Shown in pieces: positions 1-13,770 of a DNA stretch of 64,000 bases (its first letter is position 1; each line of letters begins with the position of its first letter). Below the pieces are notes generated by a model. It was given only the letters and a program-made list of their open reading frames with translations, was not told the DNA's origin and did no database searches. The stretch is from Sipunculus nudus (lineage: Eukaryota; Annelida; Sipuncula; Golfingiida; Sipunculidae): assembly GCA_026874595.1 (NCBI GenBank), contig CM049306.1, forward strand, positions 48,672,019 to 48,736,018, read 5' to 3'. The position numbers and the translations under genes are program-made.

Positions 1-571
1 GCGTACTTGTAATAAATCCTGTCTTTCCTAAAGTCCAGTATGCACACATGATTCACCGAATTCCATCAAAACCGTGGGAACGGTACATATTAAGAACAAA
101 TGTAGACGTGTACCTGCCACAATCTAATTGTGAGTGGAAGATTTTATATCCATTTCAATGCTGAAGATGTATACGGATGCCGGTTCAAGGACCTGGTAAG
201 TACACCATACCTTGATACTGAACTTGCTTTCATCATTACATCAAAGCAAGACATCGATGTCCTACAGTTATACAAAGTGGGACATAATCTTCCGAGGCCA
301 CTTTACTAAAGCAACGTCCAGCCTGACCCCCACATTTCAAAGCAATTAACCTTTTCTCTTAAAAGGGGAACCGCCTAAGATATGTCTGTGATAAGGAAGC
401 TTTTATTGCATCAAGGTGGACCAAGTTTCTAGAACTTCTGCTTGGTGACAGGTGTAGATGGGAATGCCCTATACTCTTTGTTTGTTCTAATAAATGCTTA
501 GCACTCTGCTATGTTGGCTAAAATGTTAGTATGATGGTGACGAGTATGCTAAATTAAGTGGAAACGTTACT

Positions 572-675
572 ACTGTGGTTGGGAGAGAACATGCTTAGAA
601 TTATACTTTCGTATAGCAACACGTTCTGACGTAATAAAAGTATTTTTTGCATGTTCTCTTCCAGCCAACACAATG
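572..675. repeat. Short inverted-repeat (mini-MITE-like) element
   Basis: The arm around 584-594 (AGAGAACATGC) is the exact reverse complement of 649-659. The similarity continues outward as TGTGGTTGG-type sequence against TGTGTTGGCTGG-type sequence, giving arms of about 22 bp with one small gap around a 54-bp AT-rich loop. The form suits a very small foldback or MITE remnant. I did not see a clear target duplication, so mobility is inferred from structure alone. Confidence 0.45.
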
Positions 676-1987
676 TGTACACCATTATCGTGCAGACACG
701 CAGGTCACATGATCTACCAAAGACCTCTCTTCGTCAATGCCACGACCGGTTTTTTTTCGGAGAGACAATTTCACCTAATTTCTAGTGATAAATATTGATT
801 TCTCATTTACTGACTAAACAACCTGTTTAACCGAAATTGGTAACATTTTGTCTGCTTAAGTACACAGACAAACATGGAATTAGATAAGACCCTAAGATTA
901 ATTTTGGCATCCGGTTATTTGTTCGATCATTCGATACCATGAGAAGAACAACTCATTAATAACTGATCGTCTTCTCTTTACAGACAGAATTGTGACGGTC
1001 TAGACGTGTGTGCGCACACGGATATTTGCGGTATTAAATAACAGGTGATTAGGCGAGTCTAACTCGATTTTGGTTTAATTTTCAGTAACCCTCGCTGGCA
1101 AATACATTTAGACCCTTGAGCAATACAACATGATAATAGCAGACACAACGTTGACATCGTCATTTTAATATAATATATATCCTCATCAGAACCCTCTCAA
1201 GATGACTTTCTTTTAAAGCTAACAAATCTTCTACGACTTTTAGTTATTAAGCCACAGGAACTCGCCTATCTTTTGCGTGAAAGATTCGCTTGAAATTTTA
1301 GGTGAAACAAGCATATCACTGTCACTCTGAATTATAACAAGAAAGCATACAATTGTCTAAAAAAAGATAAGCAAAAATCAATGCCTAAGTGTCTCCGGAA
1401 TTTGGCATTTTACTATATGTGTTGCTTATAGTTTCATGTATGATATTTACAATAGCGAGGCGAGTTACAGCACGAGTCCTCAGTGTTTTATTTTCATGTC
1501 ACCTTATTGAACATTGACGGGATCACAGCGAACCATTTGCTCAAGAAATGCCACTTATATGAGCATATCTCTTTCTCCCTTAACAACTTATATAACTTTC
1601 AACAACTTTCCCTAAACTGAATAATATGTATAAATCGCCTCAAAATTATCACAATCTTGAAAAATTATGATTTTAGGGGAAAATAAGTACTACATGTTAA
1701 ATTTTGAGAAATATAAAAAGGTATAAAAAGTGGTTATTTTAGAAAAATACATAAAAAATATATTTAAAAAATATATAATATTTATGAAAGGAGCAGGACA
1801 GAACTGGAAGGCAAGGATATATATACAGCACCATAAAGCAAAGACCTGACGGCTTGCCAGCATTGTTGTGTACGTTATCTAGAAGTTATATATATTTAAA
1901 ATATATATGTTTTACATGTGTGGCGGAGGCATGTTCTGAAAAATAATTACAGCGAGATCACGTCAGGTACTATAAGATAACGGCAGC

Positions 1988-2005
1988 TCTCCTGGCGCCA
2001 GGAGA
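1988..2005. repeat. 18-bp perfect palindrome
   Basis: TCTCCTGGCGCCAGGAGA is its own reverse complement with no spacer. It is GC-rich in an AT-rich setting. It could be a dyad binding site or chance; no neighbouring gene supports a regulatory role. Confidence 0.5.
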
Positions 2006-2596
2006 TCCAATCTTGTTTATTCAGAATTCTTCTTATGAGAACATCCAGGACGCGGCAAGACTCCAACTAGGAAACCACCCAGGAAACAGCTACAGAGTAA
2101 CAATAAAACACATACGAAGAAACGAGATTAATCTGGCATATAACTGATCCGGTGACCCTTGCATTAAAGTAAACTAAGATAAAACTCAAGGAGGAGCAAA
2201 AACGTTGAACAAATAAAAGCAATTTGTTAAACCTTGATCTTTGGGCCGATTGACATCCAATCCGTGCCTTTTTGAAAAAGAAAGTGAATGAAGTTGGGCA
2301 GATTTAAATTGATTTTTCTCATGAACAGATCGCTATGGTTATTTTTGTTTCAGATTTGATAGGGCCTGCTTTTAGCGGTGCCAACAGGCATTCTGAAACT
2401 GTTATGCAATGGCCATCCATACATCATACCATAGTTCTGACAAACGTTGGTGATTTTTCGAGAATGGTGGACAGATGTACAAAGAGACCAATATAATGAT
2501 GTGTCCACATCTGGACCCGGATCATTTATCTTAATGCTCTCATCTCCATAAGATTACTTCAAAATCATTAACCTTTTTTAAACATGAATATAACAA

Positions 2597-2598
<2 letters not shown>

Positions 2599-2667
<69 letters not shown>
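2599..2667 (+). repeat. Compound (GA)n-(GACA)n microsatellite
   Basis: About 20 uninterrupted GA dinucleotides run into GACA/CAGA tetranucleotides. A similar GA-to-GACGGA compound array occurs near 33.5 kb. Confidence 0.95.
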
Positions 2668-3454
2668 TGAAAGAAAATATAACCAGCTGAGTACGATACA
2701 TCATTGGTTCAGGTTTTTTTTAGGATTTCAAGTTCTTAAATACACGGGGCTGTAAAGACAAAGCCTATCATTAACACAATAGTCACCGTTTTGGTTTTTA
2801 GGCTTCTTATATGACATCGTAATGGAGAGAATATTTTTATATATGATACACATATGAAAGTGTGAACGATGGTAAGTAAAGTTCTATCGCTCTTCCACAC
2901 TATCATAGGCAAATATTGACTCAGGAATCGTTTAGTCAGACCAAAATCCTAAAGTTTGATACGAACCTTCTACCGGAAGCCTGGAGATTGGGGCCCTTAC
3001 AGAGGCCTCTGACTCGCTTTGTGTATAGCCGTCATGGGGGACCCGTTATCTCGGTATCTATTAGCTATATATTCCCAGAAAATGGTGTGAGAAACACACC
3101 CGAGGGCCGGCCAAATGTGAGCAGGTTCGCCTAGAGACAGAGAGCAAATATACTGGAGCCGTTATACCCAGGCACAGGATGGGTTAGCCATGTCTAGTGT
3201 TTCACCTTTAACTATCAGAGTAGTTTGTTAAGCCAATACATTAAGTGCTGATTATACGGAGCATGAGGTAGCCATTTGGTTATGGCGTTGAGCTTCGCGG
3301 CTGAAGGTTTTTATCACAAGATTTCAACAATAACCCTCATGGACGATCAGCCAAAGTGGCCATGTTGGCGGGATGGTCGTGTCAGCGCGAGGTGGTTGTT
3401 ATGATTTACATTGGTCCGTCTTAAGGGGTGGTCGACAGGAGAGGTTTCACAATG

Positions 3455-3460
<6 letters not shown>
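2668..3460. other. Unassigned stretch between two microsatellites
   Basis: A 72-codon ORF covers 2916-3134 but shows no recognisable domain, codon bias or splice context, so I do not call it a gene. Nothing else is supported. Confidence 0.5.

Positions 3461-3514
<54 letters not shown>
3461..3514. repeat. (TA)n microsatellite
   Basis: 27 uninterrupted TA dinucleotides, preceded by an imperfect TATATG lead-in. Short alternating I/Y ORFs here are artefacts of the repeat. Confidence 0.97.
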
Positions 3515-3520
<6 letters not shown>

Positions 3521-3873
3521 TGTTTACGAAAATGGTCAGTTACACATAAAAATGTGTTTTCACGCCATCGCAATCGTCAGCTGTGAACTGTCACATATAC
3601 AGATATAGAACAGATACTACGTTTATTCGATCTTCATTAAACAGAGAGACAGATGTATGCTGCTAATGTTTCCATCCTCTGTGTGTTTGCTAGTAAGTAC
3701 TATCAGTGTCTGCCTATAGTAGAAATCTGGAATCGTTTGTGGTTGAAACAAGCATTTTCGGTATTTGACAATTTTGATTTTTTTTTATTAGGTTCATTAA
3801 AAAGTCACATTAATGTAAATAAATGTATAGGGACTGTCTATTCAAGACTGTTGCTCGACGAATAGTCTAGGAA

Positions 3874-3898
3874 CAGGTTTTTTTTCTTAAAAAACCTG
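3874..3898. repeat. 10-bp stem hairpin, CAGGTTTTTT / AAAAAACCTG
   Basis: CAGGTTTTTT and AAAAAACCTG are separated by 5 bases, giving a perfect 10-bp stem. It resembles a bacterial terminator, but in this eukaryotic, gene-poor context it is more likely a fold-back of A/T runs. Confidence 0.5.
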
Positions 3899-5228
3899 AT
3901 AATATATCCATAAAAAGTCAAATCATACATACACTATGAAAATGTAGAACCCTATTATCGAGGAAACGAAAAAATAACACCTTGATGCCTACAAAACTAA
4001 AACACAAGCTTAGCTAAAACGAAGTCTAGGAGAGCTATTACAAATCATATTCACCTGGAGAGTTAATAGTCAGATGAACTTGCTGAGTTGATCAAAAATA
4101 GACAATAATGAATATTTACAGTAAAATATGTGAACGCTAGACCTCCTTAAAACTTCCCATAAAACCTGAATGGGAGCGTGGCCTTTGCCGGGAGAAGTTG
4201 TAAAAACGAATGGTTCCCTGGCGTGGGGCCAGTAAACCACGTTAACCTCGGTTAAATGAACAGTAAGCGTCGCTGCCCACAGCAAGTGGGTTCCCTAGAA
4301 AGCTAAAGATGTGCTCACTCAACTAGTATGACAAGCCATCGGCTAGGACATCCTTTCTGGTAGCAGTTATATAGCCAGGGAACCTTTAGTCCTTTAGTTC
4401 CGTTTCAGTAGCTCGCTGGCGTGTCAGGCTCTTGTAACTCGGGTGAAACAACCTGAGCGATATTAAGAGCTTAGTTCATGAGACAAGAATGGCAAGTTAT
4501 TGGGGTTTGGAACAGTGACGACGGGGGTCGCGCCGAGATAAAAGTGACATCGTGGATCTTAAGCTTAGTCATTTTAACTCATCTATATCAATCACCCGCT
4601 AGCTCCACTCCTAAAAGACCCAAAATTAGTTCGGATTCCCTTTGTTAAAACGTGACTGCATGACTATTGGGATAATACAGCCCTTCGGCTCAACGTGGAT
4701 TCCATAATTCAGTTCCCCGGCTTAGAAAATATGATCGCTATTAACAGCTCCTGTTACCGATAATGAAGGCAATGAACTGTATGGCACCCTCACAGGGATT
4801 GACACTGCTTCTAGATTGTTCTGTTTTGGTTGAGTAAACGCAGCATAGCTGGTTAAATATTTTGCTTCAATTACATTATATGATAACAGAATATTAAACA
4901 GTCGACAGATGATGTGTGAACTGTCTCGGGGTAATGACAGACAGAATATTAGTAGTCACTACATTTATGAATAAGATTGTACGTAAAGTTTCTCTGCTGT
5001 CTCCTGGTCAATGAGTCAAACTTTCATAAGTAAAATGAAATACAAACAAAAATCTCCGACAAGACATTTCGCGTTAAAGAGAAGGTAGGTGTAACACGTT
5101 AAATTATCAGAGACATGACACAATCTTCCAATCTTCCCGAACACTAAACCCAAGTCAACGCCAAAAGGTGTCGCTAGTGTGTAGGGATAGGAGAGGAGGA
5201 CTCTGCAATGATTGTGAAAGTTATTACA
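3899..5228. other. Unassigned stretch, no gene seen
   Basis: Only short ORFs (up to 71 codons) without recognisable features. No repeat family from elsewhere in the window was noticed here. Confidence 0.5.
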
Positions 5229-5506
5229 TAGGCCAAAAATAAGTTTGCTTTCTCAGGCACCACGCGCATCAGTTATGCACGCCGCCCCGCATTAAAAATT
5301 TTGCTTTTCAGTAGAAATTCTTATAAGGCTTTAAAATAACAATATTTTACTTTTTTATTGCGCTTTTACCTGTTAAGCAAACAATATTGTTATTATTATG
5401 TTGTCTCCAGATGAAGCAAAATTTTGAAATTCAAAGAAAATCTATATAATAAAAAGGTAAAAATGTAAGGATTTCTGAAAACGTGCCTGACAAACATACC
5501 TTTTAT
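5229..5506. mobile_element. MITE family C, copy 1 (diverged)
   Basis: It starts TAGGCCAAAAAT..., then TTTCTCAGGCAC, and ends GTGCCTGACAAACATACC followed by a T-rich tail. These are diverged versions of the terminal inverted repeats that are near perfect at 36044-36384 and 49619-49917. Internally it shares the 'GCGCATCA...CCCGCATTAAAAATTTT' block and a 'GCGCTTTTACCTGTTAAGCAAA' type segment with copy 2. About 280 bp, no coding capacity. The divergence suggests it is the oldest of the three copies. Confidence 0.7.
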
Positions 5507-8500
5507 TGCTTCACATGTACAGTCCTTTTTTGAAAAACTCTTTATGGGCCACCAAACTGACCGACATCTTGGAATTCACATGGTGCGGATACCCTATTTC
5601 TGTTAACATAAAAAATGTGTTATGATCACTTTGGGAAACCCCAAAATGCTCTGATCTCCGTTTACTGGTTCATGTCTAGCATAACCTTATTTACACTCTA
5701 CATCACACAAGAAGAAATGTTTGATGTTTACTGGCAATGTACAGTGTCTAATGTGTAACAAATGACTTCCTGACTGTCGGACAACATGAATGAACAAACC
5801 AGTAACAGTGATTCACGACATGACCCAAACAGGTCGGTGTTACCATAAATTATCGCAATCAATATAATGGTTACAAAATACTACAGACTAAGGATGACCA
5901 ACTTATTGACACATTTTTGCAATGCTTTATGTGAGTGCATCACGAGTAAATCACCGGCTCCAATTTAATGCAATAAATAAAACTTCTACAAAACGCAACA
6001 TGGCATATTCTTGCAATGGTTTATCGCGGGGTTGTAATAAGAGTGTTTCAGTAGGAGCTTGCTTCAGTGACTTACTTTTAGTTATTGCTGTCATAAACAC
6101 CCCGATAAAAAATCTTCCGTGAAGTTATACGGCATATTTAGTGTCTCTATGGTGTAAAACATTCATAAAAGAATCGGGTCCCTCAGCTCATAATTTACAC
6201 AATGAGTTCTTAATGCATTTGGGCGGCAGTTTAATTGTTCAATGAAGTGAGGGATCATTATTCTTCGTTCGCCATTGGCTATGGTGCAGATTACATGAGA
6301 ATCCGTTGTCATTCAAATGGCGTTCCCGCACAAAATAGTTCTTAATTAATAAACATTACGGTCCTTATAAAAAGGCAAAGGTGAGTGACCCTAGGTTACA
6401 CCTTATGAATAACTGAATCATTTATCAAGTGTTCATATTCCTTATTTACATATTTGATATTGAATATTTAAAAAAATAACATTAAAGACGACTCAGAGGC
6501 AGACAATTAGGGCGTGGGGACAGTCTAGTGAATAGCGACGCACACACTAGTCAGCTGATCATCTTAATATAGAATAAAAAATGAAGAAATTAAAGAAAAA
6601 TTAAGATAGAATGATAAAATTAAGAAAAAAAATTCGGACAATCCAATTACATTCCTTGAAAAGACCCGCAGACTGTCCTAATTGTAGGAAACCCTTAATT
6701 TCAAGTTAGTTTTTTTTAATGATTTGACAATGCAAGAAAATGAGAAATGATGTTGAAATATCACCCGCTGGACGTTCACCCAACCATCTCGAGATAATCC
6801 ATATTTTCACGTTTTCACGTCTTAAATTTAATAAAAGAAAGATCAACATAACTGATGTGATCATTCTTGATCTCTTAAGAAGCTACCTGTCTCATTACAG
6901 GTTTCGGACAGATAAGTGATTCGTGAGAATTATTAATTTTACATAATTAACGAATCTCATTGAACCTCCCTGGATAGTAACGTGACGGTATAACTGATGG
7001 ATGAAGACTTATCACATAACCCATGCGGCGGAAAGGAAAAGTCTTAGGTAATCAATCAAGGGCATTACGTAATTACTACATTTAATAAGCAAATTTTATC
7101 TAGACTCCAGAATTCTGATGCAGAATAAAAGCAAATTTGCATACGGATCCGCTGGACATGTATTCTTTAAACTAAACAAGGGTAAAATATATTAAAACTA
7201 CACTCTGAAGGAAGGAGAAGCCTATAAGGGTTGATGATTTTATTTCTGTTTCATTATTTTGGTCAAAAATTGGTGTTTTGTGGGTGTACGTACTTTCTTT
7301 AAGATCAACCTTGGTACAAAACCATCGATTATCTTTCCACATTTTTTTTTTTTTCTTTTTTTTGTGTCCGTGTTTTTCTCCAATGTGACTGACTTTCAGA
7401 AACTGACCTTTGATCAGAGTAATTGTCACAGGTAGTATATTTGCACATGATTTTTATTTTGGACCTTCAGCGTATTCTAAGCTGAGAGCATATCCGAGCT
7501 ATCCCTATTACGACTCATTTGCGGGTAACTGTGGAGGAAATTTGTAAGAAGACGGGGGATTATGTGCTGGCCGGATGGGGGCGCCTCACTCGTGATTACT
7601 GAACGATTGCCGACATCTACTTTCCTGTTTCCTCTTCGTGAAAATACTATAGTTCATTCACTGCTTACGTATATTTATTTAGATACAATTAATATTCAAA
7701 ACATTTCTGTCAACTATATTTAAAAAAATATAATTTATATCACAAATTCAATACATTTTGGAACAGTGCCAATAAAAATATGAATGTTTATTCGACAATT
7801 CGATATCCTCCCAGTCTAATTGAAACAAACACGTTTCGAAATACGCTCAGATGGGATTTTCGACAATTGTAATGCTAATTTAGCGAAAATACTTCTACGT
7901 TAGTTGGACAAAACTTTTGGTGTTCGCCAAAATGTACCTCTGTCAGTGGAAACACGTGATTCCTGTGAGTCTGTATCCTGATCAAGATAGAAAATATTTT
8001 TTTTTCAGAAAGCACAGTGTCAGGTACCATCCCTGTTCAAATGCACGTAGGAATGCACGAAACATTTTTGGAACCCAATTTAACATTACCCTGTTGGTTT
8101 TGAAATCGTTGAATGTTGAATGTGTATTAGTTAGATGTCTACACCCTAATCTTCTCATACCACCCCACACAGACATAGAGACACATTCCATACTGCACAA
8201 AAGTTGATATATCTACACATATTCAAGGCATTATGAATTTGGATATTACAGGTCCGTCATGCAAACCATAAGTCTTTGGTTTTGTTACGATAAGCCGGAA
8301 ATAAAGTAAAAATGTCCGATTGTAATGATTGACCGTGTTTCAGGAATGCCATCAATCAAAACGGTCCAAGTGAGACGTAAATTGAAAAATCTTGGGATTA
8401 GGAGCAGTGCAAAACAGTCAGAAAACGGTCACATGGGGGCAGGGCTCGGCCAGCTATTGTTCGCCTAGGAGGTAATTTTGTTATCAGCAACCAGCCTGGG

Positions 8501-9815
8501 TAACAGTTCTGACAACTGCCGCATCCCGGTCATCTACTCTCGGGTATCCATGCGACCAACTGCCGCTGCCGCCGATGTGCCGTTCCTTTTAATTTTTAAA
8601 CTTCCCGGGACGTCACTGATCACTCCAACCTGGTTCCTTTGTCAAGAAGACATGTCAGTTTGTTATCTCGGGAATCCTGCTCTTCAAATCAAGAAATCAT
8701 TTTCAGGAGCACAAAGAAAAGTGATAGAAAAGTTAAAGAAAAGAATATGACAGTTCCAAACCGATCGCAGCCTTCGGCGCGGAAAATAGTAACACCCCGT
8801 TTAATCTGCGCATAATCGTACCCACTAGAGTTATTCTTTGCTGTTTAGAGAATGTTAGTAAAATCATTTTCCCACAATGCCTGGGGTTTCGAAATCACCG
8901 ATGGCGTAGGTATAAATGTGGTGAAAAAAGGTATGAATAGGCCATTGAAATTCGTCGGAACAGCATTGGTTCGTAGCAGATTAATTTGAAATGAATGTTT
9001 CCGTGATAGGGGGTTTATTTAATATATGTAACATTCGGTAATCGTGCAAGCTAAAAGGTTTTCGTCTTGGGTTGTGATAAAATCTGGAATTTGAAGTTTG
9101 ACAATTTTGAAAAAGTAGTACCGGCCGTCAAACAAACCCTTCTGGAAAAAGTTTAAGTATAAACGACCCCGGTCGGAAGAGTGGACCTTATACTGACGAG
9201 AACACTGAAAATATAGGCTGACTGGTCATGTTGGGCATGCATTTATAACAAATCGGAAAGACACAGCCATCACTAAAATAATTTCTCTTTGTATATATAA
9301 TTTAAACAAATTTGACAAAAGTACCACGTTTACCCGCGTGATGTATTATTGGTAACGGTGGTTACTTCCCTATGCCTGACAGTCTAGCATTATCAAGTAA
9401 GGTTTTCCACTTTCCTTCACCGCACCCGGAAACTATTGACTCGTGGTTTCAGAAATGGATAGGACATTTCACGCAGGACCATAAAAGAAAAGTAAACAGG
9501 TTTTTATAAGTACAGAACTAGATTATTACAACCGTTTTTAATTTCAGAATATCAGCCACGGAGCACGAGGCAGAAATAAATCACACATCATTGTACCAGC
9601 GCCTCAGCGATCGTTTACTAAATATCCTGTGTGTTTTCACAAAGGACCTTTGTAGTAAAAGGTCGAGCAGGGACTAATTGAACAGAGCAGAAATTGGAGG
9701 ACTGCATAATTGGTTAATGGGAGAGGTGTTTCTTAGTGGTACATTTAAAATTAACTTGGAGAAAATCTGGTGACAGATTTCTCCGCGGAACAAGATAACT
9801 CAGTAAGAGAACCCA
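5507..9815. other. Unassigned AT-rich stretch, no gene seen
   Basis: ORFs of 60-96 codons occur (for example 7172-7429, 7917-8207 and 8478-8750) but none shows a domain, splice signals or a composition different from its surroundings. Homopolymer runs such as the T-rich block at about 7341-7363 are present. No mobile element could be delimited. Confidence 0.45.
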
Positions 9816-10290
9816 TTTTAAAGGGACCCAGTCACATATCTGACCTTTATAAACTAAAGGTAATCCCTTGAAGCCAGAATACGCCAGAAAACGTGGATAT
9901 CACCGCACACAGGCTGCTTGTTTTCTTTATATCAACGTGTTTATAATATGTGGGGCCCGCCAATATAATCAAAACAAATTCAACAACGGGACCTGGCGGT
10001 ATTTCAGATAATCCAGGAAACTGGAAATAGCGTTTTGCAACAACTGACCTTTCTATCTCGGCATATATGCAATTTACCACCTTAGGTTATATGTTTTGTA
10101 TATGTTATATATGCTTTTCCCGTTCGTCAACATTGCTGTGTTTACAAACACGTTGTTGATAAACAAGTTCATACATCCTTCACTGAAGCTTTATAAGAAC
10201 TTTTCATAACCAGAATTACCCTTATATCATTAATATATACAGAGAAATCACATAAATTCTTTTTCAAAAGCCAAATGAAAAGGCACCAAT
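9816..10290. mobile_element. MITE family A, copy 1
   Basis: It begins TTTTAAAGGGACCCAGTCACATATCTGA and shares nearly full-length similarity with 18118-18593 and 36400-36886. Shared blocks are 'TATAAACTAAAGGTAAT', 'CCAGAAAACGTGGATATCACC', 'CACACAGGCTGCTTGTT' and 'GTTGTTGATAAACAAG'. The right terminal repeat is eroded to a GGCACC remnant. It is about 475 bp, non-coding and non-autonomous. The short ORF at 9847-10080 lies inside the element and is not a gene. Confidence 0.85.
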
Positions 10291-10669
10291 AAGAGGTTGA
10301 AATTGGTAAAGCATCGGTGAAATCTGATAATTTGAAAGATCTTCCAAGGTTTTTCTTGGTGTTTTATGGAACATTTAGGGCTTTAAATAACAACTAATTA
10401 TAGGAGGTGAAATTTTACCATAGGGAGATAACGGGTATTTTTAAGCCAGAACTAGAGCACTTCACCAAAATAATGAGGAGAGGTTTCAATTAGCGAATTT
10501 CAAAGTGCAAGACACCGACATAAATGACGTAGAATTTTCTTGAAGGTTTCACGTTTCCGCCTGATTACGGGTAAATAGTCTTCATCGTACTTTCAGCTGA
10601 ATAAATAAAGATATTTAAACGAGTTAACATATATAAAACAGTACAATTTACTAAACGAACTATGCACAA

Positions 10670-11090
10670 GTAAGTTTATCAAACTTCCATCTGACTACTT
10701 GTGACTAAAACTCATGATCAAGTCTGTCCACTTACAATTAATCTTAATACAGATTCCATCTGACATCGTATGACGTTTATTCTTACTCGCGGCTGATTAC
10801 GTACAAAAATTTCTAAACAGACTCAATCTGACTTAGTATAACCAATCTTCATAATCGCTACGTACAATTAATCTTCTTACATATTCCATCTGACTACGTA
10901 CGTCTAATTTTCATATAATTACCTCTTACTACGTACAAAAATCCTTCAGCAGATTCATTCTGGCTACGTAAAAATAAACTTCATACATCAGTCAACGTAC
11001 AGTTCATCTTCATACAAATTCCACCTGACTAATCTTTATGCTCTCGTCTGACTAATCTTTATCACTAATCCTCTGACTTCCAGCTAAATA
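10670..11090. repeat. Degenerate ~66-bp tandem array
   Basis: The core TTCCATCTGACTACGTAC recurs in variable form near 10685, 10752, 10822, 10887, 10951 and 11017, with a further TCTGACTAATC near 11045. Spacing is about 64-70 bp. An 'ATCTTCATACA' type segment usually precedes the core. The drift between units suggests an old, no longer homogenised satellite block. Confidence 0.7.
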
Positions 11091-12609
11091 CACTTTATAG
11101 TCGAATCCTTGTAACTGGGTATATTTTATCTTTAACATAGAAAAATGCTGTACACTTCAGTCATGAGGATAAATAAAAAAAAGTTCATAGCAGCTTTTTA
11201 AAATTACCATGTACATATATGTAGCATTAATCGGATTTCCACAACAATACTTGTACAAGTCTTGTTATATATTTGGAGAGATACAAATGTTTCAATTTTC
11301 TTATTCTATTTAGTACCAGTGACTCATACAAGACATTCCCATCACATGTTGTATATAATGGGTGTATTATATGTGCGTCTTATTCATAAATGGTTATCCT
11401 CGTGTTATTTGTAATTGAAAAAATGTTATGTGTTTTCTTTGCTGTTTGCTTGGTCACTGGTGGTTTACAGTTGCGGCTGAAACATTGGGTGATCACCAGG
11501 TGCACATACTGCAAATCCCGGCAGAAAACAGCTAGGGGTATATGAGATAAAATGGTAGGAACGCTTATAATAAGGTTGTCTGGTTCATAAAGAAAAACAA
11601 CAAGGTTGTGAGGTTGCACAAGAAAAACAACTGGAGTCACAGTCGAGATTTGTAGGATCTGGGGCTGTAGATTTAAATAACTCAGTATTTGATGCGTTCA
11701 TGCAATTTCCTAATTGTATAGGGTTTTTGGAAGAACACGAGAGATCCTACCGCCTGTGACGTTAACCAATAGCAGCAGTTACCACATTGTAGGTACAACA
11801 GTAAAGTCTATAATGATAAATCCATTTTTTACGTAGTCACGGGTCTACGGTTTACCGAGTCTCAGCCGTCACCATTCTCCCAGCTTTTACAAAACTAACA
11901 CTGATTGTGACGGGACCATGCCTGTTTTTGCATACCCACATATGGTACCCGAATCCGTTTAGATTACCATTTCCGGCCGAACCAGTGTTGTTTTTAGCAT
12001 CTACCCTTATAAAGAAAAAAGGAATTACAAGTTTTTTTCACGCAGAAATTAAATTATATACTCAAAATAAGACTGTAGGAATTAAACTTCCACCAAAACA
12101 ACTGATTTCAAAGATCCAAAAGTAACCAGAAAAGATAAAATTGTTTAAAGCATTAATGTTGTTGCTAAGCAACCGACGGTTGTCGTGAATTTAAACTACC
12201 TACTTGATCTGTAAATATTTAAGTGTGTACATAACAATGTTTTTATGGTTATGAACACTGCCGGTAGGAGGCACTGTTGTTTGATTTAGGATGAAGGTCG
12301 CCGCAGCATGAATATACCTGGGGTATGTCTAGAGACCATAGCGGTCCAATGTCCTTTCAAATGGATAAATGTCTATTCCATCTTTCAGCCACTCTCGCGT
12401 TGAGTGTATTAACTATTCAAGCACAAACTAGATGTGGTCGGACAATAGTCCCTAGAGCGCCCCGCATTTCTGGTAGTGGTGGACTAGTTTACATATCGGT
12501 AAAAAGTTACATAAAAAACCAGGATTTTATCCGTATGCATGAGAGAAAAAATCCTACTGGTTCAAATAATATTAAAGAAGATATGTCTGAAATAATGTGT
12601 GAAATAGAA
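11091..12609. other. Unassigned stretch before the ~145-bp array
   Basis: ORFs of 86 (minus), 72 and 105 codons are present. The 105-codon ORF (12325-12642) runs into the tandem array and is probably spurious. No other element is recognised. Confidence 0.45.
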
Positions 12610-13765
12610 AATCACCGATTGTACTCTGTTGGCCATATTTGATTTTGAGCAAGTCTGTTTTTAAATGGGTCAGAAGCCCTCATAGGCACCAATGATCCCT
12701 GTGAATCTGAGACAGATCAAGCATGTTCTTGTTGAGATATATTGGGTGTTGAGTAAAATCAACGATTGTGCTCTGGTCGCCATATTGGAATTCCGACAGG
12801 TCTACCATTCAATAGAGATGGAGCCCTTATAGGTACCAATCACCTGTCTGTAAATGAGAAAGATGAAGCATGTTCTTGTTGAGATATATTGGATGTGAAA
12901 TAAAATTAACGATTGTGCTCTGGTGGCCATATTGGAATTCCGACAGGTCTGCCATTCGATAGAGATGGAGCCCTTATAGGTACCAATCACCTCTCTGTAA
13001 ATGAGAAAGATCAAGCATGTTCTTGGTGAGATATCAGGTGTGTAATTCAATAGGGACTGAGTCCGCATAGGCACCAATCATCCCTATGAATTAGGGAAAG
13101 CTGAAGTATGTTGTTGTTGAGTTATCGCGCGCGACAGAAAATCAGCAATTGGGCTGTGGTGACCATGTTGGAATTCCGATAGGTCTGTAATTCAATTGGT
13201 CTGGAGCCCTTAATGGTACCTATCATCCATTTGTAAAGGATACAGATGAAGCATGTTCTTTTTGAGATATCGGGTCCCAAAGAAAATCACCCATTGTGCT
13301 CCGGTAGCCATATTGTGGTTCGGACAGACTTGTAATTTGATAGGGATAGTATTCTCATAGGTACCAATCATCCCTGTGAATTTTGGAAAGCTGCAAGATG
13401 TTGCTGTTGAATTATCGCGCGTAAAAGAAAATCAGCTATTGGGCTTTGGCGGCCATATTGGAATTCCGACAGATCTTTAATTCAATGAGTCTGATGCTCT
13501 CATAAGTACCAATCATCCCTGGGGATTAGGAAGAGCTGCAGTCTGGGGCCTTCATAGTAACTAATCATCCCTGTGAATTTGGGAAGCCTGCTGTATGTTG
13601 TTGTTGAGTTATCGCGCGCAAAAGAAAATCAGCGATTGGGCTGTGGCGACCATGTTGGAATTCCGACAAGTCTGTAATTCAATGAGTCTGATGCTCTCAT
13701 AAGTACCAATCATCCCTGGGGATTAGGAAAAGCTGCAGTATGAGTTATCGCGCGCGAAAGAAAGT
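12610..13765 (+). repeat. ~145-bp tandem (satellite-like) array
   Basis: The marker GGCCATATTGGAATTCCGAC and variants recur near 12632, 12779, 12925, 13161, 13305, 13450 and 13648. Ordinary spacing is 144-147 bp; the two longer gaps contain partial units. Each unit also carries 'GGAGCCCTTATAGGTACCAATCA', 'AAGCATGTTCTTGTTGAG' and, in later units, 'GTTATCGCGCGC'. The array runs directly into a GACGGA microsatellite. Central tandem repeats followed by an ACGG-type microsatellite is the known plan of bivalve 'pearl'/Helentron-like non-autonomous elements, so I read this as the core of one. No Rep/helicase coding sequence is present. ORFs inside are shadows of the repeat. Confidence 0.85.
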
Positions 13766-13770
13766 GTCAC

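Larger units (their letters stand above)
1..2598. other. Unassigned AT-rich non-coding stretch
   Basis: I see no ORF of useful length and no recognisable exon, RNA gene or transposon domain. It contains a short inverted-repeat element near 0.6 kb, an AT-only patch around 1.74-1.79 kb made of near-palindromic TATATATTTAAAATATATA-type sequence, and an 18-bp perfect palindrome near 2.0 kb. Intergenic or intronic origin is the simplest reading. Confidence 0.6.

Noticed and set aside
3874-3898. Rho-independent terminator
   Set aside because: Structure fits, but there is no upstream gene and the genome is not bacterial.
12325-13077. ORFs of 105 (plus) and 91 codons (minus)
   Set aside because: They enter or lie within the ~145-bp tandem array; the 91-codon product itself repeats.
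12610-13765. CRISPR-like repeat array
   Set aside because: Units are ~145 bp with no short conserved repeat/unique spacer alternation, and the genome is eukaryotic.
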